In this document: positions 1 to 7,133 of the stretch, piece after piece
How the letters are laid out: each line of letters opens with the position of its first letter
Position numbering within the stretch: position 1 is the first letter of the stretch
Assembly: GCA_030544165.1 (NCBI GenBank)
Contig: JAUNRP010000012.1
Span: 9,312 to 17,810 of the forward strand
Direction: 5' to 3'
DNA length: 8,499 nt
Origin: a bacterium
GTDB taxonomy: Bacteria; Actinomycetota; Actinomycetes; Actinomycetales; Actinomycetaceae
Notes under the pieces: generated by a model
What the model was told of the DNA's origin: nothing
The model's database searches: none
What the model saw: the letters and a program-made list of their open reading frames with translations, nothing else
Made by a program: the position numbers and the translations under genes

Positions 1-29
1 GGGCGGTGAGGCACGTACCACAGCCCCAG

Positions 30-61
30 CGCGTGTTCGCGTGGGGGAGCGGGTCTAGTCT
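30..61 (+). promoter_or_regulatory. Candidate promoter of the ABC/MFS operon
   Basis: A TAGTCT hexamer at 56-61 fits the actinobacterial -10 pattern TAnnnT and lies 63 bases before the ATG of the first ABC gene. No good TTGACA-like -35 is present at 16-18 bases; the nearest sequence is around 33-39. That area holds a direct repeat, CGCGTG-TT-CGCGTG (30-43), which could be a regulator site or chance in GC-rich DNA. A start of transcription near 68 would leave a leader of about 57 bases. This is inferred from pattern only. Confidence 0.3.
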
Positions 62-68
62 TGAGCCT

Positions 69-104
69 GCTGCCTCCTCCCGGGGGAGAGTCCCGGCGGG
101 CAGC
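69..104 (+). other. Potential folded leader upstream of the ABC operon
   Basis: GCTGCC (69-74) can pair with GGCAGC (99-104), enclosing a nearly perfect dyad CTCCTCCCGGGGGAG (74-88). The structure would lie between the candidate promoter and the ribosome binding site at 115-120. It could be a transcript hairpin or a DNA operator. Stems arise easily by chance at this base composition, and no known riboswitch class is recognised. Confidence 0.2.
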
Positions 105-124
105 GACGTGCACCAAGGAGTTAC

Positions 125-1861
125 ATGCTGATCCGCCTCTCGCTGCGGTACCTGCGGCCGTACTGGGGAGCCCTCGCGCTCGTGGTGGTCCTGCAGATCG
201 TCCAGGCCGGGGCCGCGCTGCTCCTGCCCACGCTGAACGCGGACATCATCGACTACGGCGTGGTGGCCGGGGACATCGGCTACATCTGGGGGACCGGCGG
301 GCTCATGCTCGGCATCACCGCGCTCCAGGCGGTGTGCGCGATCGCGATCGCCTACTTCGGCGCCCGGACGGCCATGAGGGTGGGGCGGGACATCCGCCGG
401 GACCTGGTGAACCGGGTCCAGGACTTCGGCGGCTTCGAGATCTCGCGCTTCACCCCGCCCTCGCTGATCACGCGGGCCACCAACGATGTGCAGCAGATCC
501 AGACCACCCTGCTCATGACCTTCATTATCATGATCCAGGCGCCCTCGATGATGATCGGCGGGGTGATCATGGCGCTGCGCCAGGACGCGGTGCTCTCCTG
601 GCTACTCGTGGCGATCATCCCGGTGCTCGCCACCGTCATGACCGTGGCGATGGTGCGGATGGCGCCGCTGTTCGCCACCCAGCAGGAGCGGATCGACGGC
701 ATCAACACCGTCATGCGTGAGCAGCTCACCGGCGCCCGCGTGATCCGGGCGTTCGTGCGGCAGGACTCCGAGCGCGCCCGCTTCTTCACCGCGAACGACG
801 AACTGCGGGACGTGGCCACCCGCGTGGGCATGTGGATGGCGATGCTGTTCCCAGCGGTCATGTTCATCGTGATGGCCGCCCAGGTGGGCGTCATCTGGTT
901 CGGCGGCATCCGGATCGACTCCGGCGGCATGCAGGTGGGCTCGCTGATCGCCTTCCTCAACTACCTCATGCAGATCTTCATGAGCGTGATGATGACGGTG
1001 ATGATGTTCATGATCGTCCCGCGCGCGGAGGTCAGCTCCAAGCGCGTGCACGAGGTCCTCGAGACCACCCCGTCCATCAGCTCACCTCCCGCTGGGAGCG
1101 CGGTCCCCCTTCCCGACGGCGTGCAGCCCCTTGCGTTCGAGGACGTCACCGTGCGTTTCCCGGGGGCTGAGGCGGACGTGCTGAAGGGCGTCTCATTTGA
1201 GGTCCCTGCTGGCTCGACCACCGCGATCATCGGCTCCACCGGGTCTGGAAAGACCACCCTGATCAACCTGCTCCCGCGGGTGCTCGACGTGGACTCCGGG
1301 GTGGTGCGGTTCGGTGGGGTGGATATTGCCGAGGCCGCGCTCGAGGACGTGCGCAGCCGGATCGCGATGGTGCCGCAGAGGGCGTTCCTGTTCTCCGGGA
1401 CGATCGCCTCCAACCTGCGCCTCGCCAAGCGGGATGCCACGGAGGAGGAGATGTGGGAGGCGCTCGATGCCGCCCAGGCCGAGTTCGTACGGAATCTCGA
1501 GGAGGGGCTCGAGGCTCCCGTGGAGCAGGGCGGGAAGAACTTCTCCGGTGGCCAGCGCCAGCGGCTCGCGATAGCGCGGGCGCTGGTGCGGAAGTCACCG
1601 CTCACCGTGTTCGACGATTCCTTCTCCGCGCTCGACTACGCCACCGACGCTCGGCTGCGCGCGGCCCTCCCGGAGTTCCTGGCGGGCCGCTCGGTGCTGA
1701 TCATCGCGCAGCGCGTGGCCACCATCCGCAAGGCGGACCAGATCGTGGTCCTCGAGGCCGGGGAGGTGGTGGGGCGGGGCACCCACGAGGAACTCATGGA
1801 GTCCTCGGAGACCTACCGCGAGATCGTCCTCTCCCAGCTCTCGGCAGAGGAGGCGGCATGA
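125..1861 (+). CDS. Heterodimeric ABC exporter, degenerate-site subunit
   Basis: This 578-residue half-transporter has about six membrane helices in residues 15-295, then a nucleotide-binding domain. Visible motifs are Walker A (G370-T377, GSTGSGKT), Q-loop Q418, canonical signature SGGQ from S474 and Walker B ending D497-D498. The catalytic Glu is replaced by Asp (D498), and the switch His by Gln (Q529, in IAQR). These changes mark the member of a heterodimeric type IV exporter whose own Walker motifs form the non-hydrolysing ATP site, as in the BmrCD, LmrCD and TM287/288 families. The ATG is preceded by AAGGAG (115-120), and the N-terminus (MLIRLSLRYLRPYWG) looks typical of the family. Its stop overlaps the next start (ATGA), so the partners should be made in equal amounts. 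It probably exports hydrophobic drugs or lipids across the plasma membrane; the substrate is unknown. Confidence 0.93.
   Translation: MLIRLSLRYLRPYWGALALVVVLQIVQAGAALLLPTLNADIIDYGVVAGDIGYIWGTGGLMLGITALQAVCAIAIAYFGARTAMRVGRDIRRDLVNRVQDFGGFEISRFTPPSLITRATNDVQQIQTTLLMTFIIMIQAPSMMIGGVIMALRQDAVLSWLLVAIIPVLATVMTVAMVRMAPLFATQQERIDGINTVMREQLTGARVIRAFVRQDSERARFFTANDELRDVATRVGMWMAMLFPAVMFIVMAAQVGVIWFGGIRIDSGGMQVGSLIAFLNYLMQIFMSVMMTVMMFMIVPRAEVSSKRVHEVLETTPSISSPPAGSAVPLPDGVQPLAFEDVTVRFPGAEADVLKGVSFEVPAGSTTAIIGSTGSGKTTLINLLPRVLDVDSGVVRFGGVDIAEAALEDVRSRIAMVPQRAFLFSGTIASNLRLAKRDATEEEMWEALDAAQAEFVRNLEEGLEAPVEQGGKNFSGGQRQRLAIARALVRKSPLTVFDDSFSALDYATDARLRAALPEFLAGRSVLIIAQRVATIRKADQIVVLEAGEVVGRGTHEELMESSETYREIVLSQLSAEEAA
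1847..1853 (+). promoter_or_regulatory. RBS inside the first ABC gene that sets the second start
   Basis: GAGGAGG lies four bases before the ATG at 1858, within the last codons of the preceding gene. It selects 1858 over the in-frame starts further upstream, which would place over 130 residues of unrelated sequence inside the first ABC gene. Confidence 0.75.
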
Positions 1862-3798
1862 GCGCCGGACCTCGCCGCGGACCGGGTCACGGCCCCGGAG
1901 CCGGATTCGACCCCACGGCACGTGTGAAGAACCTGCGCGCCACGGTGCGCCGCCTGCTCTCCCACCTGCGGCCCCAGCGCGCCAAGATCGTGGTGGTGGT
2001 GATCCTCTCCGCGCTCGGCGTGCTCTTCAACGTGCTCGGCCCCAAGCTGCTCGGGAACGCCACCGACATCATCTTCCAGGGCGTGGCCGGAAAGATGGTG
2101 GGGGACAACTTCCCGGAGGGAACCACCCGCGATGAGGCCGTGGAGGCCATGCGCGCCTCCGGGCAGGACGACATCGCGGACATGCTCGGCTCGATGGACT
2201 TCGTTCCCGGGCAGGGGATAGATTTCGAGGCCCTCGGACGGGTGGCCCTCATCGTGCTGGGGATCTTCTTCCTCGCGGCGCTCGCCAACCTGATCGCCGC
2301 CCGGATCCTCACCCGCGTGATCCAGCGCGTCGGATTCGAGCTGAGGGAGACGGTCCAGGCCAAGGTGGACCGGGTCCCGCTGAACGTGCTGGAGGGGGGC
2401 TCGCGCGGCGACACCCTCTCGCGCCTGACCAACGACATCGACAACGTCACCCAGGTGCTCCAGCAGACCCTGTCCCAGGTGGTCACCTCCATCCTCACCG
2501 TGGTGGGCGTGCTGGCGATGATGGTGTGGATCTCGCCCACGCTCTCGATCATCGCGCTCATCATCGTGCCGCTGGCGGCCGTGGTGACCACCACCATCAT
2601 GAAGCGCTCCCAGCCCCAGTTCGTGCGCCAGTGGAAGTCCACGGGCACCGCCACGGGGATCGTGGAGGAATCGTTCACGGGGCACGATGTGGTGACGGCG
2701 TTCGGCGCCCAGGGTCACTTCCGCGAGGAGTTCGGGCGGGAGAACGAGGAACTGTATGACGCGTCCTTCCGGGCGCAGTTCCTCTCCGGCCTGATGATGC
2801 CCTCGATGATGGTGCTCTCCAACATCTCCTACGTGGCGATCGCCGTGGTGGGTGGCCTGCGGATCCTCTCCGGCCAGATCTCGCTGGGATCCGTGCAGGC
2901 CTTCATCCAGTACTCGCGCCAGTTCAACCAGCCCCTCACCCAGCTCGCCTCGATGGCCAACCTGGTCCAGTCCGGCGGCGCCTCCGCGGAGCGGGTGTTC
3001 GAGCTGCTGGACGCCGAGGAGGAGAGCCAGGACGTGACCTCCGGCGAGCTGCCGGCCGAGGTGGGCGATGTCCGCTTCGAGAACGTGGACTTCTCCTACA
3101 TCCCCGGCATCCCGGTGATCACCAACCTCTCCCTCCACGCCGCCCCCGGCCAGACCGTGGCGATCGTGGGCCACACCGGCGCGGGGAAGACCACGCTCGT
3201 GAACCTGCTCATGCGGTTCAACGAGGTGGACTCCGGGCGCATCCTGGTGGACGGGGTGGACACCTCCACGGTCCCGCGGGACGAGCTCCGCTCCCGGATG
3301 GGCATGGTCCTCCAGGACACGTGGCTGATGGAGGACACGATCGCGGCCAACATTGCGTTCGCCAAGCCGGACGCCAGCCAGGAGGAGATCGAGGCGGCCG
3401 CCCGGGCCACCAACCTGGACCACCACGTGCGCACGCTGCCGGAGGGCTACTCCACCATCGTCACGGACGAGTCCCTCTCCGCGGGGGAGAAGCAGCTCCT
3501 CACGATCGCCCGTGCTTTTTTGGCCGATCCGCAGATCCTGGTACTGGACGAGGCCACCTCCTCGGTGGACACCCGCACCGAGGTGCTGGTCCAGCAGGCC
3601 ATGGCGGAGCTGCGCAAGGGGCGCACGGCGTTCATCATCGCCCACCGCCTCTCCACCATCCGTGACGCGGACCTGATCGTGGTCATGGAGAACGGTGACG
3701 TGGTGGAGAAGGGCACCCACGCCGAACTGCTCTCCCAGGGCGGCGCCTATGCTCGGCTCTACCGGTCCCAGTTCGAGGCGCCGGCCGAGGGCGAGTAG
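1858..3798 (+). CDS. Heterodimeric ABC exporter, consensus-site subunit
   Basis: This 646-residue partner half-transporter begins with a Gly/Pro/Arg-rich tail (residues 2-20). Six membrane helices follow, the first at about 43-65 and the second from about 126. The nucleotide-binding domain has Walker A (G438-T445, GHTGAGKT), Q-loop Q486, Walker B D564 with catalytic E565, and switch H596 in IAHR. Its signature is the divergent SAGEKQ (S541-Q546). In the heterodimer its Walker motifs meet the canonical signature of the first subunit to make the active ATPase site, while its divergent signature faces the degenerate site. An acidic insert of about 50 residues (75-125) sits between helices 1 and 2, predicted outside the cell; from memory, related actinobacterial proteins also have it. 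The length is near BmrD-like subunits. A T6 run at 3516-3521 follows the signature. The substrate cannot be read from sequence. Confidence 0.93.
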   Translation: MSAGPRRGPGHGPGAGFDPTARVKNLRATVRRLLSHLRPQRAKIVVVVILSALGVLFNVLGPKLLGNATDIIFQGVAGKMVGDNFPEGTTRDEAVEAMRASGQDDIADMLGSMDFVPGQGIDFEALGRVALIVLGIFFLAALANLIAARILTRVIQRVGFELRETVQAKVDRVPLNVLEGGSRGDTLSRLTNDIDNVTQVLQQTLSQVVTSILTVVGVLAMMVWISPTLSIIALIIVPLAAVVTTTIMKRSQPQFVRQWKSTGTATGIVEESFTGHDVVTAFGAQGHFREEFGRENEELYDASFRAQFLSGLMMPSMMVLSNISYVAIAVVGGLRILSGQISLGSVQAFIQYSRQFNQPLTQLASMANLVQSGGASAERVFELLDAEEESQDVTSGELPAEVGDVRFENVDFSYIPGIPVITNLSLHAAPGQTVAIVGHTGAGKTTLVNLLMRFNEVDSGRILVDGVDTSTVPRDELRSRMGMVLQDTWLMEDTIAANIAFAKPDASQEEIEAAARATNLDHHVRTLPEGYSTIVTDESLSAGEKQLLTIARAFLADPQILVLDEATSSVDTRTEVLVQQAMAELRKGRTAFIIAHRLSTIRDADLIVVMENGDVVEKGTHAELLSQGGAYARLYRSQFEAPAEGE

Positions 3799-3801
3799 GA
3801 G
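3797..3801 (+). promoter_or_regulatory. RBS overlapping the ABC stop codon, sets the MFS GTG start
   Basis: AGGAG at 3797-3801 overlaps the TAG stop (3796-3798) of the second ABC gene and lies six bases before GTG 3808. Placement and spacing support the GTG start and suggest that the MFS gene is translated by ribosomes finishing the ABC gene. Confidence 0.7.
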
Positions 3802-3807
3802 CGGGCT

Positions 3808-4986
3808 GTGCCGGGACTGAACCTGGAGCCGGGTCACCCCCAGTACCGGCGGACCCTGGCGGCGTTGTTCCTGATCGGCGTCTCCACGTTCGGCCTCATG
3901 TACACCGTCCAGCCGCTGCTGGTCACCATCGGTGACGACTTCGGCCGCAACGCCACCGAGAGCGCCCTGCTGCTCTCCGCCACCACGCTCGGGATCGCGT
4001 TGGCGGTGATCCCGCTGGGGCAGGTCTCCTCCCGGATCGGCCGGTCCCGCTCCATGCAGATCGGGCTGATCATCGCGGCGGCGAGCGGCGTGGGCTCCGC
4101 ATTGGCCCCGGGGTGGGAGCTGCTGGTGCTGGCCCGGGGCCTGATGGGCGTGGGCCTCGCGTTCATCATGGTCTCCGCCATGGCGTGGGTGGTGGACGAG
4201 GCGGCCCCGTTGGCGTTCGGCCGCATTGGCGGGCTCTACATCTCCGGGAACACCCTCGGCGGCGTGCTCGGCCGGCTCTCCTCGGGCATGTTCGCCGAGC
4301 TGCTCGACTGGCGCGGCTCCATCATGATCACCACGCTCCTCGCCTTCGCCACCGGGATCCTCGCCCACATCCTGCTGCCCAAGACCCATTCTCATGCGCG
4401 CCGGATCGTGCGGGCTGCGGCGAGCGGCCCTGATCCCAACCGCTGGTTCCGCCTGCGGATGTTCATGGCGGGCGGCTTCGGGATGGCCACGTTCGTGGGG
4501 ATCTACAACGTGACCACCTACCGGGTGGCGGGCGCCCCCTTCCTGCTGGGCCCCGGATTCACCGGCCTCATCTTCATCACGTACCTCTCCGGCACCATGA
4601 CCTCGGCGATGGCCGGGAGGTGGGTCCAGCGCCTCGGCATGGCCAGGGTGATGGTGCCCGCAACCGCCGTGGCGGCCGCCGGGATCCTCGTGACCCTCTT
4701 GGAGAGCATCGTGGCGATCGTGCTCGGCCTCCTCATCCTGGCCGCCGGATTCTTCGCCATGCACGCGATCGCCAACGCCGCCGCCGCCCGCTTCTCACCG
4801 GCGCCGTCCAAGTCCTCCGCGCTGTACTCGCTCTCCTACTACCTCGGCTCCTCCGTGGGCGGGATCGTGCTCGGCTTCGCGTGGGACCTCGGAGGCTGGC
4901 CGGGCAGCGTGGCCATGGCAATCGGCCTCCTCGCGATCGCGGGCCTCGCCGGAGCAACGGCGAAGCCCGTGCCGCCCCCTAGTTGA
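3808..4986 (+). CDS. MFS transporter, YnfM-like
   Basis: This 392-residue protein has about twelve hydrophobic helices, split by a basic cytoplasmic loop near residues 190-216, the usual 6+6 layout of the major facilitator superfamily. The loop between helices 2 and 3 carries motif A as G71-R81 (GQVSSRIGRSR). Residues 142-160 (GLYISGNTLGGVLGRLSSG) match the pattern I associate with the YnfM group of proton-driven exporters. The length is normal and no break is seen. The GTG start follows a well-spaced AGGAG, nine bases after the ABC stop, so it is the third gene of the same operon. This suggests export related to the ABC pair's job, but the substrate is unknown and sugar or drug efflux names for relatives are weakly founded. 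Its last eight bases overlap the convergent peptidase gene. Confidence 0.9.
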   Translation: MPGLNLEPGHPQYRRTLAALFLIGVSTFGLMYTVQPLLVTIGDDFGRNATESALLLSATTLGIALAVIPLGQVSSRIGRSRSMQIGLIIAAASGVGSALAPGWELLVLARGLMGVGLAFIMVSAMAWVVDEAAPLAFGRIGGLYISGNTLGGVLGRLSSGMFAELLDWRGSIMITTLLAFATGILAHILLPKTHSHARRIVRAAASGPDPNRWFRLRMFMAGGFGMATFVGIYNVTTYRVAGAPFLLGPGFTGLIFITYLSGTMTSAMAGRWVQRLGMARVMVPATAVAAAGILVTLLESIVAIVLGLLILAAGFFAMHAIANAAAARFSPAPSKSSALYSLSYYLGSSVGGIVLGFAWDLGGWPGSVAMAIGLLAIAGLAGATAKPVPPPS

Positions 4987-7063
4987 GCCCGCGGCGGGCC
5001 AGCAGCGGCGCGATTTCCGGATCCCGGCCGCGGAACTCGCGGTAGGACTCGAGCGGATCGCGGGTGTTGCCGCGGCCCAGCAGCGTGCGGCGGAAGTGCT
5101 CGCCCGCCTCGCGGTTCAGCCCTCCGTCCGAGCTCCCGTCCTCCCGGGTCATGGCGCCCTCGTTCTTGAACCAGTCCACCGTGTCCGCGTCCATGACCTC
5201 GGACCAGATGTAGGAGTAGTAGTTGGCGTCGTACCCACCGCCGAACGCGTGGCTGAAGTAGGCGGAGCGGTAGCGCGGCGGCACCAGCGGGTTGTCCAGC
5301 CCCACCTCACCCAGCGCACGGGCCTCGAACGCCTCCACCTCCTCCACCCCGGACGGCACGTCTTCCGGGGCCAGGCGGTGCCACGCCTGGTCCAGCAGGG
5401 CGGCGGCCAGGTACTCGGAGGTGGCGAAGCCCTGCCCGAACGTGCCCATGTCCACCAGCCGGTCCACCAGCTCGGCGGGCAGCGGCTCGCCCGTCTCGTG
5501 GTGGCGGGCGTAGTTCTCCACCACCTCGCGGTTGACCATCCACATCTCGTTGACCTGGCTCGGGAACTCCACGAAGTCCCGCGGCACGTTGGTGCCCTCG
5601 AGGCTCGGGTAGCGCGCATCGGAGAGCAGCCCGTGCAGGGCGTGCCCGAACTCGTGGAAGCAGGTGCGCACCTCGTCCCACGTCAGCAGGGTGGGCTCGC
5701 CCTCCGCGGGCTTGGTGACGTTGAGGTTGTTCATGATCACCGGCCCGGTCCCCAGCAGTGAGGACTGCTCCACCAGGTTGTGCATCCACGCCCCGCCGCG
5801 CTTGCCCTTGCGGGCGTAGAAGTCGCCGAGGAACAGCCCGAGCGGGGTTCCGTCCTCCTCGCGCACCTCCCACACGCGCACCTCGGGCGCGTAGCCGGCC
5901 AGGTCCTCCCGCTCGGTGAACGTGAGCCCGTAGAGCCGGTTGGCCGCGAAGAACACCCCATCCTCGATCACGGCGCCCAGTTCGAGGTAGGGCTTCAGCA
6001 CATCGTCATCGATCGCGAACTTCTTGGCCCGCAGCTTCTCCTCGTAGAACACCCAGTCGGCCGGCTCGAACTCGCCGCCGTCCGTCTCGGCTTTCAGCGC
6101 CGCGAGTTCCTCGGCCTCCCGCGCCGCGTTCCGCGCCGCCGCCGGGGCCAGTTGGGCCAGGCGCTCGGCCACGGCCGCGGAGGACTTCGCCGTTCCCTCG
6201 GCCGCGATCACGGTGGCGTGGTCCGGGTGCCCGAGCAGCTTGGCCCGCTCCGCGCGGAGGCGGGCCAGGCGCAGGATGACCTCCCGGGTGTCGGTGGCGC
6301 CGTCGTCGCCCCATCCCCGCGCCAGGGAGGACTCGAGGACCCGACGACGGGCGGCCGGGCTGGTCAGCCGCGCGAGGGCGGGCTGCTGGCTGGGGGAGAG
6401 GAAGGTGAGGAGGTGGCCGTCCTGCTCGCGCTCCCTCGCGGAGGAGGCGAGTGCGGCGCGGGCGTCCTCGTCGAGGCCGGCGAGCTCGTCTCCGGAAAGG
6501 GAGACGGCGGCGTTCTCGATCGCCTTGGTGGCGCGCTGGGAGAACTCGGTCTCCGCGGTGGCGATCTCGGCGTTGAGCTCCTTCAGGCGCTCCCGGTCCT
6601 CCCCGCCGAGCTGGATGCCGTTCTCCCGGAACTGGCGGAGGTACTCGGAGAGCAGCCAGTCGGTCTCGGGATCGAGGTTCAGGAGCCCGCGGGCGCGCTC
6701 GAGCGAGGTGAGGCGGGCGTAGAGGCGCTCGTCCAGCCAGAGCTTGTCCGAGTGCGCCGCCATCTTCGGCATGAATTCCGCCTCGATCGCGTCCCACGCA
6801 TCCCCGCCCACGGAGGAGGCCATGGTGAACGCGGTCATGGCAGAGCGGTCCAGGAGTTCGCCGGCGCGCTCGAGGGCCACGAGCGTGTTCTCCACGCTCG
6901 CCTGCTCCTCACTGGTGGCGATCTCCTCCCACTCCGACTCCTCGGCGGCGATCCCGGCCTCGAGGGCCTCGCGCGCGAACTCGGGCGTCAGCGCCGCGAA
7001 GTCCGGGAGTTGGAAGGGGAGCGTGGAGGGCTGGGCAAGGGGATTGCCGGGGGAGAGTGACAT
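4979..7063 (-). CDS. dcp: M3 family zinc metallopeptidase, peptidyl-dipeptidase Dcp type
   Basis: This predicted 694-residue cytosolic enzyme has an N-terminal helical half and a C-terminal catalytic half. The zinc motif is H470-EFGH474 with catalytic E471, and the third ligand is E499 in DFVEFPSQ, 29 residues after H470 as in thimet oligopeptidase. H605 and the Gly/Tyr-rich stretch G608-Y618 match the family's substrate-binding loop. FVEFPSQ followed by NE, and a QQPALA stretch mid-protein, resemble E. coli Dcp (about 680 residues) more than oligopeptidase A. Dcp removes C-terminal dipeptides from short peptides in protein turnover. I chose the ATG at 7063 because MSLSPGNPLAQPSTLPF resembles family N-termini and CACAAT lies seven bases upstream, suggesting a leaderless message. 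Starts at 7081 and 7105 are in frame and not excluded. No signal peptide is seen. It is convergent with the MFS gene and divergent from the MATE gene. Confidence 0.92.
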   Translation of the reverse strand: MSLSPGNPLAQPSTLPFQLPDFAALTPEFAREALEAGIAAEESEWEEIATSEEQASVENTLVALERAGELLDRSAMTAFTMASSVGGDAWDAIEAEFMPKMAAHSDKLWLDERLYARLTSLERARGLLNLDPETDWLLSEYLRQFRENGIQLGGEDRERLKELNAEIATAETEFSQRATKAIENAAVSLSGDELAGLDEDARAALASSAREREQDGHLLTFLSPSQQPALARLTSPAARRRVLESSLARGWGDDGATDTREVILRLARLRAERAKLLGHPDHATVIAAEGTAKSSAAVAERLAQLAPAAARNAAREAEELAALKAETDGGEFEPADWVFYEEKLRAKKFAIDDDVLKPYLELGAVIEDGVFFAANRLYGLTFTEREDLAGYAPEVRVWEVREEDGTPLGLFLGDFYARKGKRGGAWMHNLVEQSSLLGTGPVIMNNLNVTKPAEGEPTLLTWDEVRTCFHEFGHALHGLLSDARYPSLEGTNVPRDFVEFPSQVNEMWMVNREVVENYARHHETGEPLPAELVDRLVDMGTFGQGFATSEYLAAALLDQAWHRLAPEDVPSGVEEVEAFEARALGEVGLDNPLVPPRYRSAYFSHAFGGGYDANYYSYIWSEVMDADTVDWFKNEGAMTREDGSSDGGLNREAGEHFRRTLLGRGNTRDPLESYREFRGRDPEIAPLLARRGLN

Positions 7064-7065
7064 GG

Positions 7066-7079
7066 GTGCAATTGTGCAC
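7066..7079. promoter_or_regulatory. 14-base dyad over the peptidase promoter
   Basis: GTGCA-ATTG-TGCAC has perfect five-base arms around a four-base centre. It begins three bases upstream of the peptidase ATG and fully covers its candidate -10 hexamer. A protein bound there would block transcription. No regulator is known for it, and this copy is the only one noticed in the window. Confidence 0.3.
7071..7076 (-). promoter_or_regulatory. Candidate -10 of the peptidase gene (leaderless)
   Basis: On the - strand CACAAT is followed by seven bases and then ATG, so transcription would start at or next to the start codon. No purine-rich ribosome binding site precedes this ATG, which fits a leaderless message. 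The sequence at 17 bases upstream (GTGCGT) is a poor -35. Confidence 0.4.
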
Positions 7080-7121
7080 ATCAGCCCCCGGACACGCACC
7101 TTCATTCCCGGCGGTTCTTCC

Positions 7122-7127
7122 TAGGAT
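7122..7127 (+). promoter_or_regulatory. Candidate -10 of the MATE gene (leaderless) or weak RBS
   Basis: TAGGAT fits TAnnnT and lies six bases before the GTG at 7134, the arrangement expected for a leaderless actinobacterial gene. The contained AGGA (7123-7126) could instead act as a weak ribosome binding site seven bases from the GTG, in which case the promoter lies further left. No convincing -35 is visible near 7099-7104. Confidence 0.45.
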
Positions 7128-7133
7128 GACGGC

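Noticed and set aside
7..9. TGA that could end an upstream gene
   Set aside because: Only two codons precede it in the window, so no gene can be supported.
61..720. Open frame of 219 codons starting TTG at 61
   Set aside because: It is an out-of-frame shadow of the first ABC gene, with Arg/His/Gly-rich sequence and no supporting ribosome binding site.
1453..1857. N-terminal extension of the second ABC gene
   Set aside because: The extension is an out-of-frame reading of the first gene's nucleotide-binding domain. The ATG at 1858 has a strong RBS and the typical overlap.
1813..4764. A 983-codon open frame on the - strand opposite the ABC and MFS genes
   Set aside because: The translation is dominated by His, Gly, Glu, Asp and Arg with no recognisable domain, as expected opposite a high-GC gene. 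The + strand genes have clear motifs over the same span.
4987..4999. GC dyad as an annotated intrinsic terminator
   Set aside because: It has no T run and only a one-base centre, so it is kept as an observation rather than a feature.
5780..7060. A 426-codon open frame on the + strand opposite the peptidase
   Set aside because: Low-complexity Gly, Leu, Glu and Arg composition with no family signature; the - strand has an intact M3 peptidase here.
7064..7105. Fourteen-residue longer peptidase start
   Set aside because: The added residues do not resemble the family N-terminus and would run through the dyad and the -10 candidate. It is not fully excluded.
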